This document shows positions 9,030-18,673 of a stretch of 64,000 bases of DNA, one piece after another. The stretch lies in contig NZ_KI632509.1 of the NCBI RefSeq assembly GCF_000504245.1, positions 2,523,751-2,587,750 of the forward strand. Direction: 5' to 3'. Below the pieces are notes generated by a model. It had not been told where the DNA came from, did no database searches, and was given only the letters and a program-made list of their open reading frames with translations. The translations under genes and the position numbers were made by a program. Within the stretch, counting starts at the first letter, position 1. Every line of letters begins with the position of its first letter. This DNA is from Haloechinothrix halophila YIM 93223. GTDB taxonomy: Bacteria; Actinomycetota; Actinomycetes; Mycobacteriales; Pseudonocardiaceae.

Positions 9030-10652
9030 TCACAGATCCTGCACGGCACGCACCAGTTCCGCCAGCCCAGCGAGCCGGTCGGTGAGGTGCAGCCGCAGCA
9101 CGGGGCGGCCGCGATCGGTCAGCACCTCCGCGTCGCCACGCGCCTGCGCCAGCTGCAACGTGCTGAGCTGGTATGGCAGGCCTGGCACGTCCAGGTCCTC
9201 CTCGACCGCGCCGGTGAGCTGCAGGAACACGCCGTTCGGGTGGCCGCCCTTGTGGTACTGGCCGGTGGAGTGCAGGAACCTCGGCCCCCAGCCGAACGTG
9301 ACCTGCGCGCCGATGCGCTTGGCCAGCTCGGCCCGCAGCAGCGACGCCGAGGCGTCGTCCTGCCGGTCCAGGTAGGCCTGCACCGCGAGGTAGCCGTTCT
9401 CGGGCACGGTCGCGACGAACTGCCGCAGCACGTCGGTCAGCGAGCCCTCGCCGGACACGCCGGACGAGGCGTACACCTCGACTGAGCCCAGCACGGCTGA
9501 TGGCGCGATCGTGGTGCCCGCCGAGCCGTCGAGCAACGTGCGGGCCGCGCGCTTGGCGGCCTCGACGTCGGGCTGGTCGAACGGGTTGATGCCGAGCAGC
9601 CTGCCGACGATCGCGGTGGCGTACTCCCACAGGAAGAACTGTCCGCCGAGCGAGCCCTCAGTGACGATGGCCGCGGTGCCGGGCTGGTCGGCGAGCCTGC
9701 CGATGCTGATGGTGGTGGCGTCGTCGCCCGCGTCGGCGAAGCCGGGCGCATCGGCGGACTCCACCACGACCGGCAGCAGCCCGGTGCCCTGTTTGCCGGT
9801 GGATTCCGCCACGAGCTGTTCGATCCACGCCGAGAGCCCGACGATGCCGGAGCCAGTGTCGGTGAGCACGATCTTCTCCGCGCCTGCCTCGTGGGCCGCG
9901 CCGAACGCGGCGGCGAGCTGGATCGCGGGGTTGGCGGTCGAGTCGTCGGAGAGCTGGTCGGCCGCCGCTGTCGCCTGGTCCAGCAGTCGCGCCACATCGG
10001 CGCCCGCCAGCCCGGCTGGTACCAGACCGAACGCGGTGAGCGCCGAGTAGCGACCGCCAACGGTGGGGTCGGCGAGAAAGACCTTGCGGTAGCCCTCTTG
10101 GGTGGCCAGCTCCGCCAGCGGCGAGCCGGGGTCGGTGACGACCACCATGCGGCTGGCGGGGTCGATGCCCTCCTCGGCGAAGGCTGCCGCGAAGATCCGC
10201 CGCTGGCTCTCGGTCTCGGCGGTGCCGCCGGACTTGGATGACACGACGAGCACCGTGCGGGTGAGATCTCCCGCGAGCGCGTCGGTGATCTGGCCGGGGT
10301 CGGTGGTGTCGAGCACCGTCAGCGTCACCGGCTCGGTCGCCGCGATGACTTCCGGTGCGAGCGAGGACCCGCCCATGCCGGCCAGCACGACGCGATCGAT
10401 GCCGTCCGCCCTGAGCTCATCGTGCAGTGCGGTGATCTCGCCGATGAGCTGCCGGGACGTGACGTGCAGCGTGGTCCAGCCAAGCCGGATCGCGGCTTCC
10501 TGCTCGGCGTCGGCGCCCCACAGCGTCGGGTCCTGCGCGGTGACCTTGGACGCGATCTTGTCCTCGGCCAGCTCAGCCGCGAGCGGAGCCGCGGCGGCCG
10601 CCAGCGAGGAGTCGGTGATGTCGACGGTGACCGTTGTCGCGGGTGCACTCAC
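9030..10652 (-). CDS. pgi: Glucose-6-phosphate isomerase
   Basis: 540 aa. Two SIS-type halves are visible, including AGMGGSSLAPEVIAAT and VLVVSSKSGGTAETESQRRIF; this is the divergent actinobacterial form rather than the classical 550-aa enterobacterial type. The GTG at 10652 is five bases after the tal stop, with GAGGG in the end of tal as ribosome site. Placing pgi between tal and zwf couples recycling of fructose-6-phosphate to the oxidative branch; in M. tuberculosis pgi lies elsewhere, as far as I recall. A bifunctional transaldolase/isomerase is an alternative description, but the transaldolase is the separate upstream gene. Confidence 0.88.
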   Translation of the reverse strand: MSAPATTVTVDITDSSLAAAAAPLAAELAEDKIASKVTAQDPTLWGADAEQEAAIRLGWTTLHVTSRQLIGEITALHDELRADGIDRVVLAGMGGSSLAPEVIAATEPVTLTVLDTTDPGQITDALAGDLTRTVLVVSSKSGGTAETESQRRIFAAAFAEEGIDPASRMVVVTDPGSPLAELATQEGYRKVFLADPTVGGRYSALTAFGLVPAGLAGADVARLLDQATAAADQLSDDSTANPAIQLAAAFGAAHEAGAEKIVLTDTGSGIVGLSAWIEQLVAESTGKQGTGLLPVVVESADAPGFADAGDDATTISIGRLADQPGTAAIVTEGSLGGQFFLWEYATAIVGRLLGINPFDQPDVEAAKRAARTLLDGSAGTTIAPSAVLGSVEVYASSGVSGEGSLTDVLRQFVATVPENGYLAVQAYLDRQDDASASLLRAELAKRIGAQVTFGWGPRFLHSTGQYHKGGHPNGVFLQLTGAVEEDLDVPGLPYQLSTLQLAQARGDAEVLTDRGRPVLRLHLTDRLAGLAELVRAVQDL

Positions 10653-10657
10653 GCCGA

Positions 10658-11773
10658 TCAGCCCTCGTGCGCCGCGACGAGCTGGCCGTTCACCGTTTCG
10701 AGTAACTGCACCCAGGATTTGTCGAACTTCGCCACGCCTTCTTCCTCCAGTACGTGAAACACGTCGTCGAGATCGATGCCGATCCTGATGAGCCGGTCGA
10801 AGATGTTCGTCGCGACGGCCTGCGTGTCGGTCACCGTGTCGCCGATGATGGTGGCGTGGTCGGCGACCGCGTGCAGCGTCGCCTCCGGCACCGTGTTGAC
10901 GGTGCCCGCCACGACCAGCTGGTCGACGTAGCGGGTGTCGGAGTAGGCCGGGTCCTTCACACCAGTGGACGCCCACAGCGGGCGCTGCGGGCGCGCGCCC
11001 TGCTCGGCGAGCGTGCGCCAGCGTGGCGTGGCGAACTCCTCGGTGTAGAGGGCGTAGGCGAGCCGCGCGTTGGCGATTGCCGCCTCGCCGCGCAACGCAC
11101 CGGCCTCCTCGGTACCGATGGCGTCCAACCGCTTGTCCACCTCGGTGTCCACCCGGGACACGAAGAACGACGCCACCGAGTGAATGGCGGAGACGTCACG
11201 GCCGGTCGCCGCCGCCTGCTCCAGCCCGGTCATGAACGCGTCGATGACCTCGCGGTAGCGCTCCGGGGAGAAGATCAGCGTCACGTTCACGCTGACGCCT
11301 TCGGCGAGCACCCGGCTGATGGCGGGCAGCCCTTCGACCGTGGCGGGGATCTTGACAAGCAGGTTCGGCCGGTCGACGGTTTTGGCCAGGTCCAGCGCCT
11401 CGGACACGGTGGCGTCGGTGTCCCGCGCCAGCCGTGGGTCCACCTCGATGGACACCCTGCCGTCCACACCGCCGGTCGTTTCGAACGTCTCCCGGAAGAG
11501 ATCACACGCGTTGCGCACATCGGTGGTCGTCAGCTCCCGGACGGCCTGCTGCAGGTCAGCGCCTCGTGCCGCGAGCTCACGGATCTGCTCGTCGTAAGCG
11601 GCGCCGTCGGCCAGAGCCCCCGCGAAGATCGTCGGGTTCGTCGTGACCCCAGTGATGTGCGACCGCGCGATCAACTCGGCGAGATTGCCCGACACCAACC
11701 TTTCCCGGGACAAGTCATCTAGCCAGAGGGATACCCCAGCGTCGGACAGGTGAGCGAGTCGATCGGTCGTCAT
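10658..11773 (-). CDS. tal: Transaldolase
   Basis: 371 aa, the long actinobacterial TalAB type. [31 protein letters not shown] and the Schiff-base Lys in [16 protein letters not shown] identify it. The ATG at 11773 is preceded by AAGGGA at about 9-nt spacing. It heads the tal-pgi-zwf-opcA-pgl run; tkt lies 108 bases upstream on the same strand with a hairpin between. Confidence 0.95.
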   Translation of the reverse strand: MTTDRLAHLSDAGVSLWLDDLSRERLVSGNLAELIARSHITGVTTNPTIFAGALADGAAYDEQIRELAARGADLQQAVRELTTTDVRNACDLFRETFETTGGVDGRVSIEVDPRLARDTDATVSEALDLAKTVDRPNLLVKIPATVEGLPAISRVLAEGVSVNVTLIFSPERYREVIDAFMTGLEQAAATGRDVSAIHSVASFFVSRVDTEVDKRLDAIGTEEAGALRGEAAIANARLAYALYTEEFATPRWRTLAEQGARPQRPLWASTGVKDPAYSDTRYVDQLVVAGTVNTVPEATLHAVADHATIIGDTVTDTQAVATNIFDRLIRIGIDLDDVFHVLEEEGVAKFDKSWVQLLETVNGQLVAAHEG

Positions 11774-11811
11774 GATCTGCCATCCCTTGTGTGTGCGGCG
11801 TGCTGTCGGAC

Positions 11812-11840
11812 TCACGCGGCGGTCGTGACCTGCCGCGTGA
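11812..11840. terminator. Hairpin between tkt and tal
   Basis: TCACGCGGC (11812-11820) and GCCGCGTGA (11832-11840) form a perfect 9-bp stem with an 11-nt loop, 40 bases 3' of the tkt stop. No T-run follows, so full termination is uncertain; partial termination or processing that separates tkt and tal levels is possible. Confidence 0.45.
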
Positions 11841-11881
11841 TCAGCGCCCTCTTCGGTTGTACCGCAGTCGTTGGTGTGCGC

Positions 11882-13990
11882 CTACCCTGCGTTGGCCAGT
11901 GACCGGTGTGCGGCGGTGGTGACGGCTTCGGTGGTGATGCCGAATTCGCGGTAGAGGGTGGCGTAGTCCGCCGAGGCGCCGAAGTGTTCGAGGGAGACGA
12001 TCTCGCCGGTGTCGCCGACGAACCGGTGCCACGGCTGGGCGATGCCGGCCTCGACGGCGACGCGTGCGGTCACCGACGGCGGCAGCACACTCTCGCGGTA
12101 GGCGGCGTCCTGGGCGTCGAACCATTCGACACACGGCATGGAGACCACCCTGGTGGGCACGCCGTCGGCCTGCAAGGTCTCCCGGGCGGCGAGCGCGAGT
12201 TGGACCTCGGAGCCGGTGCCGATGAGCACCACCCGGGGGTCGCCGCCGTCGGCGTCGGCGAGCACGTAGCCACCGCGGGCGACACCCTCAGCGGCCAGTT
12301 CTCGGGTGCCGTCGAGCACGGGGACGTTCTGCCGTGTCAGGCACAGCCCGGTGGGAGCGTCGGTGATCTCGAGGGCACGCCGCCAGGCGGCGGCGGTCTC
12401 GTTGGCATCAGCCGGGCGGACCACGTTCAAGCCCGGGATGGCGCGCAGCGACGCGAGCTGCTCGACCGGCTGGTGCGTGGGCCCGTCCTCGCCGAGCCCG
12501 ATGGAGTCGTGGGTCCACACATAGGTCACCGGGGCCTGCATCAGCGCGGCGAGCCGCACAGCGGGGCGCATGTAGTCGCTAAAGATGAGGAACGTGCCGC
12601 CGTAGGGGCGGGTGCCGCCATGCAGCGCGATACCGTTGAGGATCGAGCCCATCGCGTGCTCCCGCACCCCGAAGTGCAGGTTCCGCCCGTATGGCCGGGC
12701 GGTGAACTGGCTGGTGCTCGACGAGACGGGGCCGAACGAGTCCGAACTCTTGATCAACGTGTTGTTCGAGCCAGCCAGATCGGCCGAGCCACCCCACAAC
12801 TCCGGCAACACGTCGGCCACCGCGTTGAGCACCTCACCGGAGGCCTTCCGCGTCGCCACCCCCTTCGCGTCCGGCGCCCACACAGGTAGCGCCTCAGTCC
12901 AGCCTTCGGGCAGCGCACGGGTGGCGAGCCGGTCCGCGAGCGCCTTCGCCTCCGGATGGGCCGCCGCCCAGGTGTCGTAGCGCTCGTTCCACGCGGCATG
13001 CGCGCGCTTGCCGCGCTCGGTCGCGCCGCGGGTGTGGGTGAGCACATCCTCGTCGACGGCGAAATGCTGATCCGGATCGAAGCCGAGGATGCGCTTGACG
13101 TCGGCGACCTCCTCCGCCCCCAGCGCGGCACCGTGGGCGGCACCGGTGCCGCCCAGCGTCGGAGCCGGATACCCGATCAGGGTGCGCAACAGAATCATGG
13201 ACGGCCGCGTCGTGTCCGCCTTCGCCGCCTCGAGGGCCGCCTCGATCGCGACGACGTCCTCACCACCGGCGACGGTCTGCACATGCCAGCCATACGCCTC
13301 ATACCGGGCCGCGGTGTCCTCGGACAGTGCGATCGCGGTGTCGTCCTCGATCGAAATCTGATTGTCGTCGTAGATCACCACCAGATTGCCCAGCTCCTGG
13401 CGGCCCGCGATCGACGACGCCTCCGACGTCACACCCTCCTCAATGTCACCATCGGAGGCGATCACATAGATGTGGTGGTCGAACACGCTCGTGCCAGCAG
13501 GGGCGTCCGGGTCGAACAAGCCACGCTCCCGGCGGGCGGCCATCGCCATCCCCACCGCGTTCGCCAACCCCTGACCCAACGGGCCCGTCGTCGTCTCGAC
13601 CCCAGGGGTGTGGCCGTACTCCGGGTGACCGGGCGTGCGCGAACCCCACTTGCGCAGCGCCTTCAAATCGTCCAGCTCCAGGCCGTAGCCCGCGAGGAAC
13701 AACTGGATGTAGAGCGTCAAACTAGAATGCCCAGCCGAGAGCACGAACCGGTCCCTGCCCTGCCAGGACGGATCAGCCGGATCATGGTGCATCACGCGCT
13801 GGAACAAGCTGTAGGCCACCGGCGCCAAACTCATCGCAGTACCCGGATGCCCACTACCGCAACGCTCGACCGCATCAGCGGCCAACACACGAATCGTGTC
13901 CACCGCACGGGTGTCCAGCTCAGTCCAGTCCGCGGGCACGTTCCGTCGAACCAGCGGGTTGTTGTCGGCGGTAGTGGCGGTGTCGGACAC
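11882..13990 (-). CDS. tkt: Transketolase
   Basis: 702 aa thiamine-diphosphate enzyme of the non-oxidative pentose-phosphate pathway. Thiamine-binding residues fall in [18 protein letters not shown] and the GDGDIEEGV-like stretch [16 protein letters not shown]; the pyrimidine domain has [20 protein letters not shown]. The GTG at 13990 ([12 protein letters not shown]) follows a GGAG about 11 nt upstream; no better start is seen. It is divergent from ctaB. Confidence 0.96.
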   Translation of the reverse strand: MSDTATTADNNPLVRRNVPADWTELDTRAVDTIRVLAADAVERCGSGHPGTAMSLAPVAYSLFQRVMHHDPADPSWQGRDRFVLSAGHSSLTLYIQLFLAGYGLELDDLKALRKWGSRTPGHPEYGHTPGVETTTGPLGQGLANAVGMAMAARRERGLFDPDAPAGTSVFDHHIYVIASDGDIEEGVTSEASSIAGRQELGNLVVIYDDNQISIEDDTAIALSEDTAARYEAYGWHVQTVAGGEDVVAIEAALEAAKADTTRPSMILLRTLIGYPAPTLGGTGAAHGAALGAEEVADVKRILGFDPDQHFAVDEDVLTHTRGATERGKRAHAAWNERYDTWAAAHPEAKALADRLATRALPEGWTEALPVWAPDAKGVATRKASGEVLNAVADVLPELWGGSADLAGSNNTLIKSSDSFGPVSSSTSQFTARPYGRNLHFGVREHAMGSILNGIALHGGTRPYGGTFLIFSDYMRPAVRLAALMQAPVTYVWTHDSIGLGEDGPTHQPVEQLASLRAIPGLNVVRPADANETAAAWRRALEITDAPTGLCLTRQNVPVLDGTRELAAEGVARGGYVLADADGGDPRVVLIGTGSEVQLALAARETLQADGVPTRVVSMPCVEWFDAQDAAYRESVLPPSVTARVAVEAGIAQPWHRFVGDTGEIVSLEHFGASADYATLYREFGITTEAVTTAAHRSLANAG

Positions 13991-14327
13991 GAGGACTCTG
14001 ACTCCATTCAGGTGGCTCGCACGCTGAGTGCGGGGGTTGATGCTTGTGGCGTCTGCGATGATGCGCGTGCTGGCGTCCGTGCCCCGATGACGTCGCCTCG
14101 GCGGAGCCAATCGGGCCATCCGGGCACGCGACGTTCCGGACGGCAGTGGCCAGACCCCACCAAGGGTAATGGTTCTCGCGCGCGAAGCGCGGCCGTGGTG
14201 CGGTTACTACCCGGCTCGGGTGGTCGGCGTCACCGCGATTACCATCTGTTGTTGGTTCCCGGCGCGCCGCGCTGAGGGCCGCGCGACACCGACCCGAGAT
14301 GACATCCGACCTGCCGCTGGGAGCGAC
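13991..14327. promoter_or_regulatory. tkt/ctaB divergent intergenic region
   Basis: 337 bp separate the two divergent start codons, so promoters for both the pentose-phosphate run and ctaB should lie here. A TACCAT at about 14240 is a possible -10 element for ctaB. I see no gene or strong repeat. Confidence 0.5.
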
Positions 14328-15281
14328 ATGACACTGGTCGACGGTGCTCGCTCCCGTACGTCGGACCACACTGTCACCGGGATCGAGCTGGTCAAACGCC
14401 GTATCGGCGCTTATGCCGCACTGGCGAAGCCCAGGGTGATCGAACTCCTCCTCGTCACGACCATCCCGGCGATGTTCCTCGCTGGCAGGGAGTTCCCCGA
14501 CCCGTGGCTGGTGCTGGCCACCCTGCTCGGCGGCACCATGGCCGCTGGCAGCGCCAACGCGCTGAACTGCGTGGCGGACTCCGACATCGACAAGGTGATG
14601 AACCGCACCAAACGTCGTCCGCTGGTGCGGGACTCGGTCTCGCCGAGGGGTGCGCTGGTGTTCGGCATCGCGCTCGGTGTCGCCGCGTTCAGCGTGCTCT
14701 ACTTCACGGTGAATCCGCTCTCGGCCGCGCTGGCCGTCGGGACGATTCTGTTCTACATCTTCGTCTACACCCTGGTGCTCAAGCGCCGCACCGCGCAGAA
14801 CGTCGTCTGGGGCGGCGCCGCCGGCTGCATGCCAGTCGTGATCGGCTGGTCAGCGGTCACCGGGACGGTGGAATGGCCCGCCCTGGTGATGTTCGGGGTG
14901 ATCTTCTTCTGGACGCCGCCACACACCTGGGCGCTGGCGATGCGCTACCGGGACGACTACGAGCGCGCTGGCGTGCCGATGCTGCCGGTGATCGCCACCC
15001 CGGAGCACGTCGCCAAGCAGATCGTCATCTACTCCTGGGTGATGGTGGGCTGGACGCTGCTGCTCGCGCCCGCGACGAGCTGGCTCTACGCCAGCTTCGC
15101 GCTGCTGGCAGGCGGCTGGTTCCTGTTCTACGCGCACCGGCTGCACGCCGGCGTGCGGGCGGGCGAGAAGACCAAGCCGATGCAGCTGTTCCACCGCTCG
15201 AACACCTACCTGATGATCGTGTTCGTCGCGCTCGCCGCCGACTCGGCCATCGGGCTGCCGGTCATCGGCCTGCCGTTCTGA
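14328..15281 (+). CDS. ctaB: Protohaem IX farnesyltransferase (haem O synthase)
   Basis: 317 aa, a UbiA-family prenyltransferase with about eight or nine membrane helices that adds a farnesyl group to haem b for cytochrome aa3 oxidase. The two Asp-rich sites are visible: [20 protein letters not shown] in the first half and the [16 protein letters not shown] loop in the second. The ATG at 14328 follows GGGAG. The next pathway enzyme, ctaA, lies at 21.2-22.2 kb on the other strand. Confidence 0.95.
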   Translation: MTLVDGARSRTSDHTVTGIELVKRRIGAYAALAKPRVIELLLVTTIPAMFLAGREFPDPWLVLATLLGGTMAAGSANALNCVADSDIDKVMNRTKRRPLVRDSVSPRGALVFGIALGVAAFSVLYFTVNPLSAALAVGTILFYIFVYTLVLKRRTAQNVVWGGAAGCMPVVIGWSAVTGTVEWPALVMFGVIFFWTPPHTWALAMRYRDDYERAGVPMLPVIATPEHVAKQIVIYSWVMVGWTLLLAPATSWLYASFALLAGGWFLFYAHRLHAGVRAGEKTKPMQLFHRSNTYLMIVFVALAADSAIGLPVIGLPF

Positions 15282-15321
15282 CATCGGTCATGGCGTCCGG
15301 ATTGTCGCCGTGCGGCGGAAT

Positions 15322-15404
15322 TACCAAGAAGACCGGAAGTAGGTCGACTGGCACACTCGCTTGACCTGCCAGTTCGACCTATTTCCGGTCGGATTGGTAA
15401 CTAC
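15322..15404 (+). repeat. 83-nt structured repeat, copy 1
   Basis: Begins TACCAAG and ends TTGGTAACTAC. Inside, a roughly 22-bp stem (from ACCGGAAGTAGGTCG to its complement near CGACCTATTTCCGGT) has one wobble and one bulge; the loop holds GGCACACTCGCT. It lies between ctaB and the HelD-type gene, both on the + strand. Compare copies at 18591-18673 and 19688-19771. Confidence 0.85.
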
Positions 15405-15481
15405 CGGCACAGTAATCGGTACGCTGAACAGTCGGCCATATCGGCACGCAGCCAGCAGGGACCAGCAGGAAGTGGGGCGCC

Positions 15482-17908
15482 TTGTCCGTACCCGGTGACG
15501 CCAGCGCGACCGAAACCGTGACCGACCCAGGGACCGACGCCGCGGCCGACCCCGATCTGGCGGCCGAGCAACGGCACGTCAGCACCGTCTACGCCAAGCT
15601 CGACGCCGAGCGTGAGGAGACGTCGACCCGGCTCGCCCGCATCCTGCGCAACGGCAGCGGCAGCAGCCCGCAGGAACGCACCGACCGCGACGTCGCGACC
15701 ACCACGCTGGCCGAACGCCTCGACCAGCTGGAAGCCGTCGAAGCCGGGCTGTGTTTCGGCAAGCTCGACAACACCGATGGCAGCAGCATCCACATCGGGC
15801 GCATCGGGCTGTTCGACACCGACAACGACTACGAGCCGCTGCTGCTGGACTGGCGTGCGCCAGCCGCGCGGCCGTTCTACCTGGCCACCGCCGCGTCGCC
15901 GCTTGGCGTGCGCAGGCGACGGCACCTGCGCACCCGGCTACGCCAGGTCGTCGGCATCGACGACGAGGTGCTCGACCTCGACGCCGAGGACACCGGCGCC
16001 GACCTGGGCCTCGCGGGCGAGACGGCACTGCTGGCCGCGTTGAACCGGCAGCGCGACGACTCGATGCACGACATCGTCGCCACCATCCAGGCCGAACAAG
16101 ACGAGATCATCCGGGCCGACCTGTCCGGCGTGCTCGTCGTCCAAGGTGGACCCGGCACCGGCAAGACCGCCGTCGCGCTGCACCGCGCCGCCTACCTGCT
16201 CTACGAGCACCGCGAGACGCTGGCCAGCAGGGGAGTGCTCGTGCTCGGTCCGAACGAGACATTCCTGCGCTACATCGGCCAGGTGCTGCCCTCGCTCGGT
16301 GAGACCGGCGTGCTGCTGTCCACAGTGGGCGGCATGTTCCCCGGCGCGCGGGTGCGCGAGACCGACGGCAGGGCCGCCGCCGAGGTGAAGGGCAGGGCCG
16401 TGATGGCCGAGGTCCTCGCCGCCGCCGTCGCCGACCGGCAGCGGGTGCCGGACGCTCCGGTCGCGGTGCTCGCGGAGGAAGAACGCCTGGTCCTGCACCC
16501 GGAGGACTGCGCGGTGGCCCGCGACAAGGCGCGCGCGACACGCAGGCCGCACAACCTCGCCCGGCGGGTGTTCTTGGACACCATGCTCGACACCCTGGCC
16601 GAGCAGGCGGCGGGCACGTTGACCGGCACGGTGCTCGACGACGTCCCCGAGGTCACCTACGCCGAGGGCGAGGACCCGGACGCCGTGCTGCTCGACTCAC
16701 GTGACATTGCCGACATCCGGTCCGAACTCGCTCGCGACGACGCGGTCCGCCGTGCCCTCAACGGGCTGTGGCCGGAGCTGACGCCGCAGCAGGTGCTCGG
16801 CGACCTGCTCACCGACCGCCCCAGGCTGGACAGTGCCGCCGACGGCCTGCTCAGCGCGGACGATCGCGCCGCGTTGCCGCGGACGAAACCCCGGCGGTGG
16901 ACCAGCGGCGACATCGCGCTGCTGGACGAGTTGGCCGAACTGCTCGGTGAGGACGACACCGAGGAGGCCGAGCGGCGCGCGCGGCGGGAACGGGAGCAAC
17001 GCGCCTATGCCGAGGGCGTGCTGGACGTGCTGGACCAGGACGACGAGATCGCGGACGAGGAACGGCTGCGCGTCGCGGACGTGCTCGACGCAGAACTGCT
17101 CGCCGAGCGTGAGCAGCACCGCAGCCAGCTCAGCGCGGTCGAACGCGCCAGGGGCGACCGGAACTGGACGTTCGGGCACGTCATCGTGGACGAGGCGCAG
17201 GAACTGACCGCGATGGACTGGCGCATGGTGATGCGCCGGTGTCCCAGTCGTTCGATGACGCTCGTGGGTGACATCGCGCAGACCGGTGCCGCGGGGGGAG
17301 CGGCGTCCTGGAAACAGATGCTCGCCCCGCACGTCGACGGCCGGTGGCGGCTGGCCGAGCTGACCGTGAACTACCGCACACCCGCCGAGATCATGACCCT
17401 GGCAGGTGACGTCCTCGCCGAGATCAGCCCGGAGCTGACACCGCCTCGGTCGGTGCGTGCCACCGGCATCACGCCGTGGCGCTACGACCTGGATGCCACC
17501 GGCACCAGCATCGACGGCGCGGAGGCAGGCGCGACGGATGCCACGGGCGCTGGGACGGGAGTCACGGAGGCGATCGCCGCGGACGTCGCGCCGCTGGCCA
17601 TGGCCGAACGCACCGCGGCGGACGGCGGCACCGTCGCCGTGGTGTGCCCGCAGCGGCTGCAATCGGCGTTGCGGGCGTCGGTGGCGGGGGAGCGCGTGTC
17701 GGTGCTCACGGTCGAGCGGGCCAAGGGGTTGGAGTTCGACTCGGTGATCGTCGTCGCACCCGGCGAGATCGCGGCCGCCTCCTCACGCGGGCTGGCCGAC
17801 CTGTACGTAGCGCTGACCCGCGCCACGCAGCGGCTCGGCGTCGTCACCACCGGCGAGCCGCTGCCGCGCTGCCTGGGCGGTGTCAGCGCCACGGTGAGCG
17901 GTGGTTAA
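15482..17908 (+). CDS. helR: HelD-family (HelR-like) RNA polymerase-associated ATPase
   Basis: 808 aa UvrD/SF1-like ATPase. An N-terminal coiled-coil arm (residues about 22-80) is followed by LDWRAPAARPFY and Walker A GGPGTGKTAVALHRAAYLLY at about 220; Walker B IVDEAQELTAMDWRMVMRRC at about 568, then VGDIAQTG and the C-terminal VERAKGLEFDSVIVV and YVALTRATQRL. This is the layout of HelD proteins, which enter the RNAP channels and recycle stalled enzyme; some actinobacterial members (HelR) also displace rifamycins. The start is TTG at 15482 after GGAAG. I find no rifamycin-associated element upstream, so a link to rifamycin is inference. Confidence 0.85.
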   Translation: MSVPGDASATETVTDPGTDAAADPDLAAEQRHVSTVYAKLDAEREETSTRLARILRNGSGSSPQERTDRDVATTTLAERLDQLEAVEAGLCFGKLDNTDGSSIHIGRIGLFDTDNDYEPLLLDWRAPAARPFYLATAASPLGVRRRRHLRTRLRQVVGIDDEVLDLDAEDTGADLGLAGETALLAALNRQRDDSMHDIVATIQAEQDEIIRADLSGVLVVQGGPGTGKTAVALHRAAYLLYEHRETLASRGVLVLGPNETFLRYIGQVLPSLGETGVLLSTVGGMFPGARVRETDGRAAAEVKGRAVMAEVLAAAVADRQRVPDAPVAVLAEEERLVLHPEDCAVARDKARATRRPHNLARRVFLDTMLDTLAEQAAGTLTGTVLDDVPEVTYAEGEDPDAVLLDSRDIADIRSELARDDAVRRALNGLWPELTPQQVLGDLLTDRPRLDSAADGLLSADDRAALPRTKPRRWTSGDIALLDELAELLGEDDTEEAERRARREREQRAYAEGVLDVLDQDDEIADEERLRVADVLDAELLAEREQHRSQLSAVERARGDRNWTFGHVIVDEAQELTAMDWRMVMRRCPSRSMTLVGDIAQTGAAGGAASWKQMLAPHVDGRWRLAELTVNYRTPAEIMTLAGDVLAEISPELTPPRSVRATGITPWRYDLDATGTSIDGAEAGATDATGAGTGVTEAIAADVAPLAMAERTAADGGTVAVVCPQRLQSALRASVAGERVSVLTVERAKGLEFDSVIVVAPGEIAAASSRGLADLYVALTRATQRLGVVTTGEPLPRCLGGVSATVSGG

Positions 17909-17911
17909 TCT
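17906..17911 (+). promoter_or_regulatory. Probable -10 element for FKBP lipoprotein gene
   Basis: TAATCT followed by 7 nt and then the ATG at 17919, the usual spacing for leaderless actinobacterial genes. It overlaps the helR stop codon. No clear -35 is seen. Confidence 0.5.
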
Positions 17912-17918
17912 CTGCTGC

Positions 17919-18548
17919 ATGCGGATTCGAGCCAAGAACGTCGTATCGGGTGTGAGTGTGACCGCGGCCGCTGGTGCCGTGGCCGTCGCGCTCACCGCGT
18001 GCTCCCCCTCGCTGGAGGCGCCCTCCGACATGCGCCCTGGTCAGGAAGTGCCGATGTCGCTGTCGGCGCCGGCGAGCCTGTCGCCAGCACCAGAGCATGG
18101 TGCCGACGACGGGGCAGTGGACGAGGCGTGCCCGATCGAAGACTTCACCGTGGAGGGCGATTCTGGCAGCAAGCCGAGCATCGTCGTGCCCGACCACTGC
18201 GAGACGCCCACGAAGCTGCAGCAGAGCACCCTTGAGCCCGGCTCGGGGCCCAAGGTCACCAAGGGTGACACCGTCTCGGTGAACTACGTCCTCGTCGGCG
18301 TCACCAGCGGCAAGGAGGTCACCAGCTGGACCTCGCCGACCGAGACCACGCCCGAGCAGATCACCGTCGGCGCCGGTGACGTCATCCCCGGCTGGGACAA
18401 GGCGCTGGTCGGTATGAAGGCCGAGGGCAGCGCCCTCGTCGTCATCCCGCCCGAGCAGGGTGCGGCGGCGACCACCGGTACCGAGGACCTCGACTACGCC
18501 CAGGACGAGACCCTGGCGCTGGTCATCGAGGTGCAGGCCATCAACTGA
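17919..18548 (+). CDS. FKBP-type peptidyl-prolyl isomerase, lipoprotein
   Basis: 209 aa. The signal peptide ends in lipobox LTAC with Cys28, so the protein should be lipid-anchored on the outer face of the membrane. The FKBP domain occupies about residues 105-208 (KVTKGDTVSVNYVL, then VGAGDVIPGWDKALVGMKAEG). The ATG at 17919 lies 7 nt after TAATCT (17906-17911), a -10-like hexamer overlapping the helR stop, which suggests a leaderless transcript of its own. Likely helps fold exported proteins. Confidence 0.9.
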   Translation: MRIRAKNVVSGVSVTAAAGAVAVALTACSPSLEAPSDMRPGQEVPMSLSAPASLSPAPEHGADDGAVDEACPIEDFTVEGDSGSKPSIVVPDHCETPTKLQQSTLEPGSGPKVTKGDTVSVNYVLVGVTSGKEVTSWTSPTETTPEQITVGAGDVIPGWDKALVGMKAEGSALVVIPPEQGAAATTGTEDLDYAQDETLALVIEVQAIN

Positions 18549-18590
18549 CGCTGGGTTGCCGTGGCCGCCCCCGCGAGTGCGGTCACGCAC

Positions 18591-18673
18591 TACCAAGCAG
18601 ACCGGAAGCACGTGGACGTGCCATCCTGGCTTGCCCCGCACGTTCACGTGCTTCCGGTCGAATTGGTATCTAC
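18591..18673 (+). repeat. 83-nt structured repeat, copy 2
   Basis: Same length and ends as copy 1 (TACCAAG to TTGGTATCTAC). The 21-bp stem (ACCGGAAGCACGTGGACGTGC against its partner) has only one wobble pair, although the inner stem sequence differs from copy 1. It lies between the convergent FKBP and quinone reductase genes and its last bases include the stop codon (CTA on this strand) of the latter. Confidence 0.85.

Noticed and set aside
15285-15481. Rifamycin-associated element upstream of the HelD-type gene
   Set aside because: I looked for the GGGGCTTGCGGCAAGCCCC-like palindrome and found only the 83-nt repeat.
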